Below, in pieces: positions 24,698-32,570 of a DNA stretch of 64,000 bases. How positions within the stretch are numbered: position 1 is the first letter of the stretch; every line of letters starts with the position of its first letter. The stretch spans positions 34,717 through 98,716 of the forward strand of contig NZ_JALLIN010000029.1 in NCBI RefSeq assembly GCF_023630175.1. Direction: 5' to 3'. This DNA is from Streptomyces cellostaticus. GTDB taxonomy: Bacteria > Actinomycetota > Actinomycetes > Streptomycetales > Streptomycetaceae. The notes under the pieces were generated by a model. It made no database searches. It was not told the DNA's origin and worked only from the letters and a program-made list of their open reading frames with translations. A program made the position numbers and the translations under genes.

Positions 24698-26461
24698 GTG
24701 CCCCGTACCGTTGCCCAAGTCATCGTGGACGCGCTGAGCGAACTCGGCGTGCGCCAGGTGTTCGGCGTCGTGGGAGACGCCCTCAACCCCGTGACGGACG
24801 CCATCCGCACCACCGACGGCCTGGAGTGGGTGGGCTGCCGGCACGAGGAGGCGGCAGCCTTCGCCGCGAGCGCCCAGTCGCAGCTCACCGACACCCTCGG
24901 CGTGTGCATGGGCACCGTCGGACCCGGCTCCGTCCACCTCCTCAACGGGCTCTACGACGCGGCCAAGAGCCACGCGCCGGTGCTGGCCATCGCCGGCCAG
25001 GTGCCGCTCGCCGAACTCGGCAGCGACTACTTCCAGGAGGTCGACAACGACGCCCTCTTCAACGACGTGGCCGTCTTCCGCGGGACCGTCACCTCGCCCG
25101 ACCAGCTACCGCAGATGCTGGAGACCGCGGTGCGCCACGCACGGGGCCGCAAGGGCGTCGCCGTCCTCACCGTGCCCGGTGACCTCGGCGAGCGCGAACT
25201 GACCGCCGACCGGCCGGCCCGGTTCTCGCTGAATGCCCCGGTGACCCGGCCGGACGAGGCCGCCGTCCGGCGTGCCGCGGAACTCCTCGACCGCTCCGAG
25301 CGCGTCACCCTCCTCGTCGGCGCGGGGGCCCGGGCCGCCCGCCAGGACGTGCTCACCCTCGCCGACCGGCTGGCCGCGCCCATGGTGCTCACCCTGAAGG
25401 CCAAGGCCGGCTTCGAGGGCGACGGCAATCCGTTCCAGGTGGGCCAGACGGGCCTGATCGGCAACCCGGCGGCGGCGGCCGCCCTCCAGGACGCGGACAC
25501 CCTCCTGCTGCTCGGCACGGACTTCCCGTACCGGGACTGGTATCCCGAGGGCCGGACCGTGATCCAGGTGGACACCGAAGCGACCCACATCGGACGCCGC
25601 GTACCGGTCGACGTCGGGCTGGTGGGGGACACCGGCGCCACCGTGCGCGACCTCCTGGGGCACCTGACCGTCGCGCCCGCCGGGGCGGACGGGGCACGCG
25701 ACCGCTCGCACCTGGAGAAGGCGCGTGAACGCTTCGGCCAGTGGCGCACCGGTCAGGCTCGGCTCGCCGACCCCGACCACGACAAGGGGGTCGTGGGCCG
25801 CATCCGCTCCGCCCTGGACAACCGTGCGCACGACATCCGCCCGGAGGCCCTGGCGGCGGCCGTCGACCGGGCGGCGGCCGACGACGCCGTCTTCACGTCC
25901 GACACGGGCATGGCCACGGTGTGGCTCTCGCGCTTCGTCGAGATGCGCGGCGAGCGACGCCTCATCGGCTCGTACAACCTGGGCTCGATGGCCAACGCCA
26001 TGCCCCAGGCCCTGGGCGCCCAGTTCCTGGACCGTGACCGGCAGGTCGTCGCCTTCTGCGGTGACGGTGGGCTGAGCATGCTCCTCGGCGACCTCATGAC
26101 GCTGAAGACGTACCGGCTCCCCGTCAAACTCGTCGTCTTCGACAACCGCCGGCTGGGCATGGTGAAACTGGAGCAGGAGCAGGCCGGTCTGCCCGAGTTC
26201 GGCACGGTGCTCGACAACCCCGACTTCGCCGCCGTCGCCGAGGCCATGGGCATCCCCGGAATCCGGGTGACGGATCCCGCCGACGTGGAGAGCGCCGTGC
26301 GACGCGCCTTCCGCACTCCGGGCCCGGTACTGCTGGACGTCCTCACCAACCCCGACGAGATCGCCGTTCCGGCCAAGCCGACCGTCGAGCAGGGCTGGGG
26401 GTTCGCGCTGGCCAAGGTGAAGGAGGTCGTGCGCAGCCACGGGGAGCCGGGCGGAGACTGA
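24698..26461 (+). CDS. poxB: Thiamine-diphosphate enzyme, pyruvate oxidase/dehydrogenase (PoxB) type
   Basis: 587 residues, full three-domain ThDP enzyme: pyrimidine domain with catalytic Glu in GCRHEEAAAFAASA (about 50), middle FAD-binding domain (VTLLVGAGARAARQDVL; LLLGTDFPYRDWYPEG), and PP domain with GDGGLSMLLGD (about 454) and FDNRRLGMVKLEQ. PoxB-type enzymes oxidise pyruvate to acetate and CO2, passing electrons to quinone. Acetolactate-synthase-type homologues cannot be fully excluded. Coupling with a membrane FMN protein just upstream suggests an electron-transfer unit (inference). The stop is followed by the shared terminator. Confidence 0.82.
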   Translation: MPRTVAQVIVDALSELGVRQVFGVVGDALNPVTDAIRTTDGLEWVGCRHEEAAAFAASAQSQLTDTLGVCMGTVGPGSVHLLNGLYDAAKSHAPVLAIAGQVPLAELGSDYFQEVDNDALFNDVAVFRGTVTSPDQLPQMLETAVRHARGRKGVAVLTVPGDLGERELTADRPARFSLNAPVTRPDEAAVRRAAELLDRSERVTLLVGAGARAARQDVLTLADRLAAPMVLTLKAKAGFEGDGNPFQVGQTGLIGNPAAAAALQDADTLLLLGTDFPYRDWYPEGRTVIQVDTEATHIGRRVPVDVGLVGDTGATVRDLLGHLTVAPAGADGARDRSHLEKARERFGQWRTGQARLADPDHDKGVVGRIRSALDNRAHDIRPEALAAAVDRAAADDAVFTSDTGMATVWLSRFVEMRGERRLIGSYNLGSMANAMPQALGAQFLDRDRQVVAFCGDGGLSMLLGDLMTLKTYRLPVKLVVFDNRRLGMVKLEQEQAGLPEFGTVLDNPDFAAVAEAMGIPGIRVTDPADVESAVRRAFRTPGPVLLDVLTNPDEIAVPAKPTVEQGWGFALAKVKEVVRSHGEPGGD

Positions 26462-26621
26462 CGGCTGAACCCGGACGACCCCGTTCCTCGGCGGGCCGAC
26501 ACGACTCGCCGGGGGCCGGCCGCCGCTGCCACTCGGCCGCCGGCACGCCCCGGGCGACCGCGCGGCAGCGCCGGCCGCACGGCCCCCCGCGACGCACCGT
26601 GGGCTCGGACGTCGTTGACGA

Positions 26622-26642
26622 CCCCGGTCCCCAGGACCGGGG
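26622..26642. terminator. Bidirectional terminator between poxB and paaE
   Basis: CCCCGGTCC-CCA-GGACCGGGG, a 9-bp perfect stem, lies 11 bases past the paaE stop and 161 bases past poxB. Confidence 0.75.
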
Positions 26643-26653
26643 CGCGCGGTCCC

Positions 26654-27772
26654 TCAGCTGTCGTAGTCGACGGTCAGGGTGTCCGAGACCGGGAAGGTCT
26701 GGCAGGTCAGCACGTATCCCGCCTCCACCTCGGCCGGCTCCAGCGCGTAGTTGCGGCGCATGTCCGCCTCGCCCTCGGTGATGTGGGCGCGGCACGTGCC
26801 GCAGACACCGCCCTTGCAGGCGAAGGGCAGGTCGGGCCGCACCCTGGCCGCGGCGTCGAGAAGGGTGGTCTCGCGGGAGAGCGGCGAGGTGGTGGAGCGG
26901 CCGTCCAGGACGACGGTGACCTGGCTGACCGGCCCGTCGGCGCGGGGTTCCTCATGACGGGCCGGCGCCACCGGTTCGTCCCCGGCGAAGAAGAGCTCCT
27001 GGTGGATCCGTTCGTCCGGCACGCCGAGCCCGGCCAGCACCCGCTGGGCGTCGAGCACCATCCCGTGCGGGCCGCACAGCCACCAGTGGTCGGCCTCGGA
27101 GACGTCGACCAGACCGTCGACGAGAGCGGCCAGCCGGTCGGCGTCCAAGCGGCCGCTCAGCAGTTCCGCCTCGCGAGGCTCGCGGGACAGCACGTGCGCC
27201 AACTGGAACCGGGCCGGGTAGAGGTCCTTGAGGTCGGCCAGTTCGTCGGCGAACATCACCGAGTCGGTGCGGCGGTTGCCGTAGAACAGGGTGACCCGGG
27301 ACGCCTCGTCGGCCGCGAGGACCGATTCCGCGATGGAGACCATGGGCGTGATGCCCGAGCCGGCCGCGATGAGCACGTGGTGCCCGGGTGCCGCCAGGTC
27401 GGGGGTGAAGGCGCCCACCGGGCCCATCACCTCGACGGCGTCGCCCGGTTCGACCTCCTTGACCAGCCACGAGGAGAACAGGCCGCCGGGGACCATCCGC
27501 ACGCCGATCCGGGGCCGGGAACCCACCGGGGAGCAGATCGAGTAGGAGCGCCGCTCGTCGCGCCCGTCCACCTCACGGCGGAGGGTCAGCGACTGGCCGG
27601 GCCGGAAGGCGAACTCCTGGGCCAGCTCGTCGGGGATGTCGAAGCTCACGGCGACCGCGTCCTCGCACAGCCGCTCGATCGCCGCGACCCGCACGGTGTG
27701 GAACGCCGGGCGGCGACGGGTGCGCCGCACCGGGGCGGGGGCCGCGTCGGCGGGGGCCAACAGGTCCTCCAT
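26654..27772 (-). CDS. paaE: Phenylacetyl-CoA 1,2-epoxidase reductase subunit PaaE
   Basis: 372 residues. The N-terminal ferredoxin-reductase part binds FAD (RRSYSICSP) and NADPH (AAGSGITPMVS; WWLCGPHGM). The C-terminal plant-type ferredoxin has the cysteine pattern CKGGVCGTC..C for a 2Fe-2S cluster. It passes electrons from NADPH to the PaaAC diiron oxygenase, which makes the ring-1,2-epoxide of phenylacetyl-CoA. Its ATG shares a base with the paaD stop (TGATG), so translation is coupled. It is the last gene of paaABCDE. Confidence 0.93.
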   Translation of the reverse strand: MEDLLAPADAAPAPVRRTRRRPAFHTVRVAAIERLCEDAVAVSFDIPDELAQEFAFRPGQSLTLRREVDGRDERRSYSICSPVGSRPRIGVRMVPGGLFSSWLVKEVEPGDAVEVMGPVGAFTPDLAAPGHHVLIAAGSGITPMVSIAESVLAADEASRVTLFYGNRRTDSVMFADELADLKDLYPARFQLAHVLSREPREAELLSGRLDADRLAALVDGLVDVSEADHWWLCGPHGMVLDAQRVLAGLGVPDERIHQELFFAGDEPVAPARHEEPRADGPVSQVTVVLDGRSTTSPLSRETTLLDAAARVRPDLPFACKGGVCGTCRAHITEGEADMRRNYALEPAEVEAGYVLTCQTFPVSDTLTVDYDS

Positions 27773-28287
27773 CAGATCTCCTTGACGTGCTCGAACGGTT
27801 CGCGGCAGGCGCGGCAGCGCCACAGCGCCTTGCAGGAGGTGGCGCCGAAACGGGAGGTCTCCTCCGTGTCCGTGCTGCCGCACCGCGGGCAGCACACCGC
27901 TTCGCGGCGGGGCGACAGCACCAGCGGTACCGGACCCGGCGCCGGGCGCGGTGCCGGTCCGGGCGGGGCGATCCCGTGTTCGGCGAGCTTGCGGCGCCCC
28001 TCGGAGGTGATCCAGTCGGTGGTCCACGGTGGATCGAGGACCGTGCGCACCTCCACGCGCTCGTATCCGGCTCCGGTCAGCCGTGCGAACACCTCGGCTC
28101 GCATCTCCGACATGGCGGGGCAGCCGGAGTAGGTGGGCGTGAGGTCGGCGACGACCGTGCCCTCCGGTGTCATCCGCACCTCGCGCAGCACACCGAGGTC
28201 GGCGAGGGTGAGCATGGGCAACTCGGGGTCGGGCACCTGCTCGGCGATGCGCCGGGCGCGCCGGACGTCGGCGAGGGCGGTCACCAT
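27772..28287 (-). CDS. paaD: Phenylacetate degradation protein PaaD
   Basis: 171 residues. The N-terminal DUF59/MIP18 domain (VPDPELPMLTLADLGVLREV; TPTYSGCPAMSEMRAEV) is typical of iron-sulfur or metal-centre maturation factors. The C-terminal zinc ribbon has CCPRCGSTDTEETSRFGATSC and CRAC. PaaD is thought to help mature the epoxidase metal centres. It overlaps paaC by 7 bases and paaE by 1. Confidence 0.92.
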   Translation of the reverse strand: MVTALADVRRARRIAEQVPDPELPMLTLADLGVLREVRMTPEGTVVADLTPTYSGCPAMSEMRAEVFARLTGAGYERVEVRTVLDPPWTTDWITSEGRRKLAEHGIAPPGPAPRPAPGPVPLVLSPRREAVCCPRCGSTDTEETSRFGATSCKALWRCRACREPFEHVKEI

Positions 28288-29114
28288 GTCGCCTCCGGGT
28301 GGGCGCGGGCGACGCTCTGCAGGTCCGCCAGCAGTACCGCGAGGTGCTCGGTGTGCTCGCCCTCGCGCCCGGAGCCCGCTGCCGCCTCCGGCACGGCCGG
28401 CAGGGACAGGGTGGCGGCCTCGCCGACCTGGCGCAGCACGGCGAGCACCGCCTCCGCGGCGTCGTACGCCGCGAACAACTCGCCCACGTACGGCATCACC
28501 CGGTCGAGGCCGGCCTGCATGCGCCGGTGGGACTCCGCGGTCCCGTCACCGAGCCGGACGACCCACTCGGCCGCGTACTGCCGGTGGTAGGTCAGTTCCT
28601 TCACGCCCTTGGCGGCGACGGCGGCGAGCACCGGGTCGCGGGAGGCGGCCAGCCGCTCGAAGTGGGCCAGGCGCCAGGCGGAGAGGACCAGCAGCCGTGC
28701 CATGGAGAACGCGAAGTCGCCGTTGGGCAGTTCGGCCAGGCGCACACTGCGGAAGTCGTCCGCGTCGCGGAAGTAGGCATAGGCGTCCTCGCCGCGCCCG
28801 GTGCCGTCGACCTGGCCGCACCGGGCGTACAGCAGACGGGCCTGGCCGAGGAGGTCGAGACCGATGTTGGCGAGGGCGACCTCCTCCTCCAGTTCCGGGG
28901 CGCGCGTGGTCCACTCGGCCAGCCGCTGCGCGGTGACGAGTGCGTCGTCACCGAGGGCGAGGCAGCACGCGGCCAGGTCGGCCGGGTCGACGTCCTCGGG
29001 GACGGCCGTGCTCACGCCGTACAGGGGGTCCTCGAAGCCGGTGCCGAAGGCCCAGCGGGCGTCGCCGTCCTCGTGTCCCTCGGCCAGGGACAGGTAGACG
29101 TGATCATCGCTCAT
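28281..29114 (-). CDS. paaC: Phenylacetyl-CoA epoxidase structural subunit PaaC
   Basis: 277 residues, ferritin-like helical fold (CLALGDDALVTAQRLAEWT; EVALANIGLDLLGQARLLY; KGVKELTYHRQYAAEWVVRLGDG). PaaC pairs with the catalytic PaaA in the epoxidase core and itself lacks a working diiron centre in studied systems. It starts 9 bases after paaB stops and its end overlaps paaD. Confidence 0.92.
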   Translation of the reverse strand: MSDDHVYLSLAEGHEDGDARWAFGTGFEDPLYGVSTAVPEDVDPADLAACCLALGDDALVTAQRLAEWTTRAPELEEEVALANIGLDLLGQARLLYARCGQVDGTGRGEDAYAYFRDADDFRSVRLAELPNGDFAFSMARLLVLSAWRLAHFERLAASRDPVLAAVAAKGVKELTYHRQYAAEWVVRLGDGTAESHRRMQAGLDRVMPYVGELFAAYDAAEAVLAVLRQVGEAATLSLPAVPEAAAGSGREGEHTEHLAVLLADLQSVARAHPEATW

Positions 29115-29123
29115 GACCTGCTC

Positions 29124-29426
29124 CTAGATGTGCGGGACGTCGTCGGGGATGTCGTAGAAGGTGGGGTGCCGGTAGACCTTGTCGGCGCTCGGGTCGAAGA
29201 ACGGGTCCTTCTCGTCGCGGGTGGACGCCGCGATGTGCTCCGAGCGCACCACCCAGATGCTCACGCCCTCGTTGCGCCGCGTGTACAGGTCGCGGGCGTG
29301 GGTGAGCGCCATGCGGTCGTCGGCGGCGTGCAGGGATCCGACGTGGACATGGTTGAGTCCGCGCTTGCCGCGCACGAAGACCTCGTACAGCGGCCAGCCG
29401 CCCTTCTTCGCCTGCGTGTCGCTCAT
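29124..29426 (-). CDS. paaB: Phenylacetyl-CoA epoxidase subunit PaaB
   Basis: 100 residues, full length for PaaB (WPLYEVFVRGKRGLNHVHVGSLHA; ALTHARDLYTRRNEGVSIWVV; C-terminal HPTFYDIPDDVPHI). PaaB bridges PaaAC dimers in the epoxidase complex. ATGA overlap with the end of paaA shows coupled translation. Confidence 0.92.
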   Translation of the reverse strand: MSDTQAKKGGWPLYEVFVRGKRGLNHVHVGSLHAADDRMALTHARDLYTRRNEGVSIWVVRSEHIAASTRDEKDPFFDPSADKVYRHPTFYDIPDDVPHI

Positions 29427-30412
29427 GCCACTGCTCCGTTCTTCTTCCTGTCGGCCTGCTTGGCGGCGTGCGCGGCCGCCGCTTCGCGCACCCAGGCGCC
29501 TTCCTCGTGAGCGGTCCGGCGGCGCTCGATCCGCTCGGCGTTGCAGGGCCCGTCGCCCTTGATGACGCGCATCAGCTCGTCCCAGTCGGGCGTGCCGAAG
29601 TCATGGCGCCCGAGCTCCTCGTTCCAGCGCAGCTCGGGGTCGGGCAGGGTGACGCCGAGCTTCTCGGCCTGCGGCACGGTCATGTCCACGAATCGCCGGC
29701 GCAGCTCGTCGTTGCTGTGCCGCTTGATCTTCCAGGCCATCGACTGCGCCGAGTTGGGCGAGGAGTCGTCGGGCGGGCCGAACATCATCAGTGACGGCCA
29801 CCACCAGCGGTTCACCGCGTCCTGGACCATCTCGCGCTGCGCGTCCGTGCCGCGCATCATCGTCATCAGCAACTCGTAGCCCTGCCGCTGGTGGAAGGAC
29901 TCCTCCTTGCAGATGCGGACCATGGCGCGCGCGTACGGCCCGTAGGAGCTGCGACACAGCGGCACCTGGTTGCAGATCGCCGCCCCGTCGACGAACCAGC
30001 CGATGACACCGACGTCGGCGAAGCTCACGGTCGGGTAGTTGAAGATCGAGGAGTACTTCTGGCGGCCTTCGATCAGCCGCTCGGTGAGATCGGCGCGGTC
30101 GGCACCCAGGGTCTCGGCCGCCGAGTACAGGTACAGCCCGTGGCCGGCCTCGTCCTGCACCTTGGCGAAGAGGATCGCCTTGCGGCGCAGGGACGGCGCA
30201 CGGGTGATCCACTCGCCCTCCGGCTGCATGCCGATGATCTCCGAGTGCGCGTGCTGGGCCACCTGCCGGATCAGCGTCCTGCGGTAGCCCTCGGGCATCC
30301 AGTCCCGCGGCTCGATCCGCTGGTCGCGCGCGATCGTGTCGTCGAAACGCCGAGCGAGGTCCGGTGGTGTGCCGTCCGCGGCCGTCGTCGAGCCGGTCTG
30401 CAGTGCGCTCAT
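29423..30412 (-). CDS. paaA: Phenylacetyl-CoA epoxidase catalytic subunit PaaA
   Basis: 329 residues. Diiron-oxygenase core: the carboxylate/His ligands lie in FAKVQDEAGHGLYLYSAAE and CKEESFHQRQGYELL. With PaaB, C and E it converts phenylacetyl-CoA to its 1,2-epoxide. ATG 30412 is preferred, with AGGTGA upstream; a GTG three codons earlier is possible. It is first gene of the leftward operon, whose promoter carries an inverted repeat also echoed before paaI. Later paa genes (paaG, paaZ, paaH, paaJ) are not in the window. Confidence 0.93.
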   Translation of the reverse strand: MSALQTGSTTAADGTPPDLARRFDDTIARDQRIEPRDWMPEGYRRTLIRQVAQHAHSEIIGMQPEGEWITRAPSLRRKAILFAKVQDEAGHGLYLYSAAETLGADRADLTERLIEGRQKYSSIFNYPTVSFADVGVIGWFVDGAAICNQVPLCRSSYGPYARAMVRICKEESFHQRQGYELLMTMMRGTDAQREMVQDAVNRWWWPSLMMFGPPDDSSPNSAQSMAWKIKRHSNDELRRRFVDMTVPQAEKLGVTLPDPELRWNEELGRHDFGTPDWDELMRVIKGDGPCNAERIERRRTAHEEGAWVREAAAAHAAKQADRKKNGAVA

Positions 30413-30427
30413 CTCCGTCACCTATCC

Positions 30428-30449
30428 CTACCGACCATTCGTTCGGTAG
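30428..30449. promoter_or_regulatory. Operator-like dyad before paaA
   Basis: CTACCGA (30428-30434) and TCGGTAG (30443-30449) form a perfect 7-bp dyad 15 bases before the paaA start. It includes the half-site GTTCGGT, also present before paaI, and has the look of a TetR-family (PaaR) site. No such regulator gene is in the window. Confidence 0.6.
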
Positions 30450-30656
30450 ATGGTATGACACGGCGCCGCCGTTTGGGAAGCGATGCCGCGGTGCCCCTCG
30501 GCCCCGCCCGGCCGTGTCCCGTACCGGCGCCGGCCCGGAAGCCGTCCGCGGCCTCCGCGGGCGTGGCACCCGAACCGCGGGCGTGGTCCGGGGCCTGTGA
30601 TCCACCTCTTGACAGGCGTCGGCGTGGCTTGAATTACTGGGCCTTGCCATACGCTT

Positions 30657-30670
30657 ACCGAATGTTCGGT
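30657..30670. promoter_or_regulatory. Operator-like dyad before paaI
   Basis: ACCGAATGTTCGGT, a 14-bp perfect palindrome, lies 10 bases before the paaI start. It shares GTTCGGT with the site before paaA, about 210 bases away. A TTGACA at 30609-30614 may be the -35 box of the rightward promoter, which would put this site over the start region. Confidence 0.6.
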
Positions 30671-30680
30671 CGGGAACAAG

Positions 30681-31121
30681 ATGGTGAATGCAATGAAACG
30701 GACCGTCGACGCGGATGACCCGGTCGAGAGGATGTTCCGCGCGGACGAAGCGTCCCGGCGACTGGGCATCGAGCTCGTGCGACACGGCCCCGGGACCGCG
30801 GAGCTGCGCATGACCGTGACTCCCGCCATGGTCAACGGGCACAGGATCGCCCACGGCGGCTATCTGTTCCTGTTCGCCGACACCGCCTTCGCCTGCGCCT
30901 GCAACAGCCACGGGCCGACCACGGTGGCGGCCGGGGCGGACATCGACTTCGTGGCCCCGGCGTACGAGGGCGACGTCCTGGTGGCCACCGCCCGGGAGCG
31001 CACCCGGTTCGGTCGCAGCGGTATCTACGACGTCACGGTGACGCGCGGTGGAGAGGTGGTCGCGGAGTTCCGCGGCCGCAGCCGCGTCCTCAGGGCCCGC
31101 ACCTCCAAGGAGTCGCAATGA
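30681..31121 (+). CDS. paaI: Hydroxyphenylacetyl-CoA thioesterase PaaI
   Basis: 146 residues, hot-dog fold thioesterase. The central helix motif is NGHRIAHGGYLFLFADTAFACACN, with the usual polar residues, followed by DIDFVAPAYEGDVLVATA. PaaI releases CoA from dead-end ring-hydroxylated or epoxide-derived CoA esters and protects the pathway. Start ATG 30681 or 30693 (MKRTVDADD); neither is decided. Its TGA overlaps the paaK ATG (ATGA). Confidence 0.88.
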   Translation: MVNAMKRTVDADDPVERMFRADEASRRLGIELVRHGPGTAELRMTVTPAMVNGHRIAHGGYLFLFADTAFACACNSHGPTTVAAGADIDFVAPAYEGDVLVATARERTRFGRSGIYDVTVTRGGEVVAEFRGRSRVLRARTSKESQ

Positions 31122-32464
31122 GCATCGAGCCGAAGACCAGGTCAGTCACAGGCGGGCGCCTGGGGGAGCCCTGTCCGCCGGATCTGCTGGACGGCGCGGA
31201 GAACCTCACCCGCGACGAGCTGCACGATCTGCAGTCGCGCCGCCTCAGGTCGACGCTGAGGCACGCCTACGACAACGTCGAGCTGTACCGGAGGAAGTTC
31301 GACGCGGCCGGCGTCGGCCCCGCGGACTGCCGGACGCCGGCGGACCTGGCCCGCTTTCCGTTCACCACCAAGGCCGACCTGCGCGACACCTACCCCTTCG
31401 GCATGTTCGCCGTCCCCATGTCCGAGGTCCGCCGCATCCACGCGTCCAGCGGCACGACCGGGCGGCCCACCGTCGTCGGCTACACGGAGAACGACATCTC
31501 CACCTGGGCCGACCTGGTCGCCCGCTCGATCCGCGCCGCCGGCGGGCGCCCAGGCCACAAGGTGCACATCAGCTACGGGTACGGTCTGTTCACCGGGGGA
31601 CTGGGAGCCCACTACGGGGCCGAGCGCGCCGGCTGCACCGTCATCCCCGCCTCGGGAGGCATGACGGCCCGCCAGGTGCAGATCATCCAGGACTTCCGGC
31701 CGGAGATCATCATGGTCACCCCCTCCTACATGCTCACCCTGCTCGACGAGTTCGAACGGCAGGGCGTCGACCCCCGCTCGACGTCCCTGCGGATCGGCGT
31801 GTTCGGCGCCGAGCCGTGGACGGAGGAGATGCGCCGGGAGATCGAGGAGCGCATGGACATCCACGCCGTCGACATCTACGGCCTGTCCGAGGTGATGGGG
31901 CCGGGCGTGGCCCAGGAGTGCGTCGAGACCAAGGACGGCCTGCACGTGTGGGAGGACCATTTCCGGCCGGAGGTCGTCGACCCCGTCACGGACGAGGTCC
32001 TGCCCGACGGCGAGCCGGGCGAACTCGTCCTCACCTCGCTCACCAAGGAGGCGCTGCCCATCATCCGCTACCGCACGCGCGACCTGACCCGCCTTCTGCC
32101 CGGCACCGCCCGCCCGGCCTTCCGCCGCGTCGAGAAGATCACCGGCCGTTGCGACGACATGATCATTCTGCGCGGGGTGAACGTCTTCCCCAGCCAGATC
32201 GAGGAGATCGTCCTGCGCACGCCGGGCGTCGCCCCCCACTTCCAGATCCGGCTCACCCGCCGCGGCCGCATGGACCACATGACGGTGCGCGTGGAGGCCC
32301 GTCCCGACTGCCCGCGCGAACGGCGCGAGGCCGCCGCGAAGCTCATCGCCAAGGGAGTCAAGGACGGCGTCGGTGTCACCGTGGAGGTGACCGTCGTGGA
32401 CCCGGACACCCTGGAACGCTCCCTCGGCAAGCTCCGTCGCGTCAAGGACCTCCGGGAGGCCTGA
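31118..32464 (+). CDS. paaK: Phenylacetate-CoA ligase PaaK
   Basis: 448 residues, AMP-forming ligase that activates phenylacetate to phenylacetyl-CoA, the first step of the pathway. Motifs: HASSGTTGRPTVVGYTEND (P-loop-like, about 108-126), SYGYGLFTGGLG, DIYGLSEVMGPGVAQEC, and the C-terminal FRRVEKITGRCDDMIILRGVN and KLRRVKDLRE with the catalytic Lys. Length matches the family. It is translationally coupled to paaI. Divergent transcription from paaABCDE means both halves can answer to one regulator. Confidence 0.93.
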   Translation: MSIEPKTRSVTGGRLGEPCPPDLLDGAENLTRDELHDLQSRRLRSTLRHAYDNVELYRRKFDAAGVGPADCRTPADLARFPFTTKADLRDTYPFGMFAVPMSEVRRIHASSGTTGRPTVVGYTENDISTWADLVARSIRAAGGRPGHKVHISYGYGLFTGGLGAHYGAERAGCTVIPASGGMTARQVQIIQDFRPEIIMVTPSYMLTLLDEFERQGVDPRSTSLRIGVFGAEPWTEEMRREIEERMDIHAVDIYGLSEVMGPGVAQECVETKDGLHVWEDHFRPEVVDPVTDEVLPDGEPGELVLTSLTKEALPIIRYRTRDLTRLLPGTARPAFRRVEKITGRCDDMIILRGVNVFPSQIEEIVLRTPGVAPHFQIRLTRRGRMDHMTVRVEARPDCPRERREAAAKLIAKGVKDGVGVTVEVTVVDPDTLERSLGKLRRVKDLREA

Positions 32465-32570
32465 CCGTGCACGCCGGAACCGCGCAGCGGGCACGCGATC
32501 CGAAGGCCGCCCGCCCCACCGGCCCCGCGCCATGTCCGCGCCCGCTCGGCGCGGCGGGGGCGGCGGCCCG

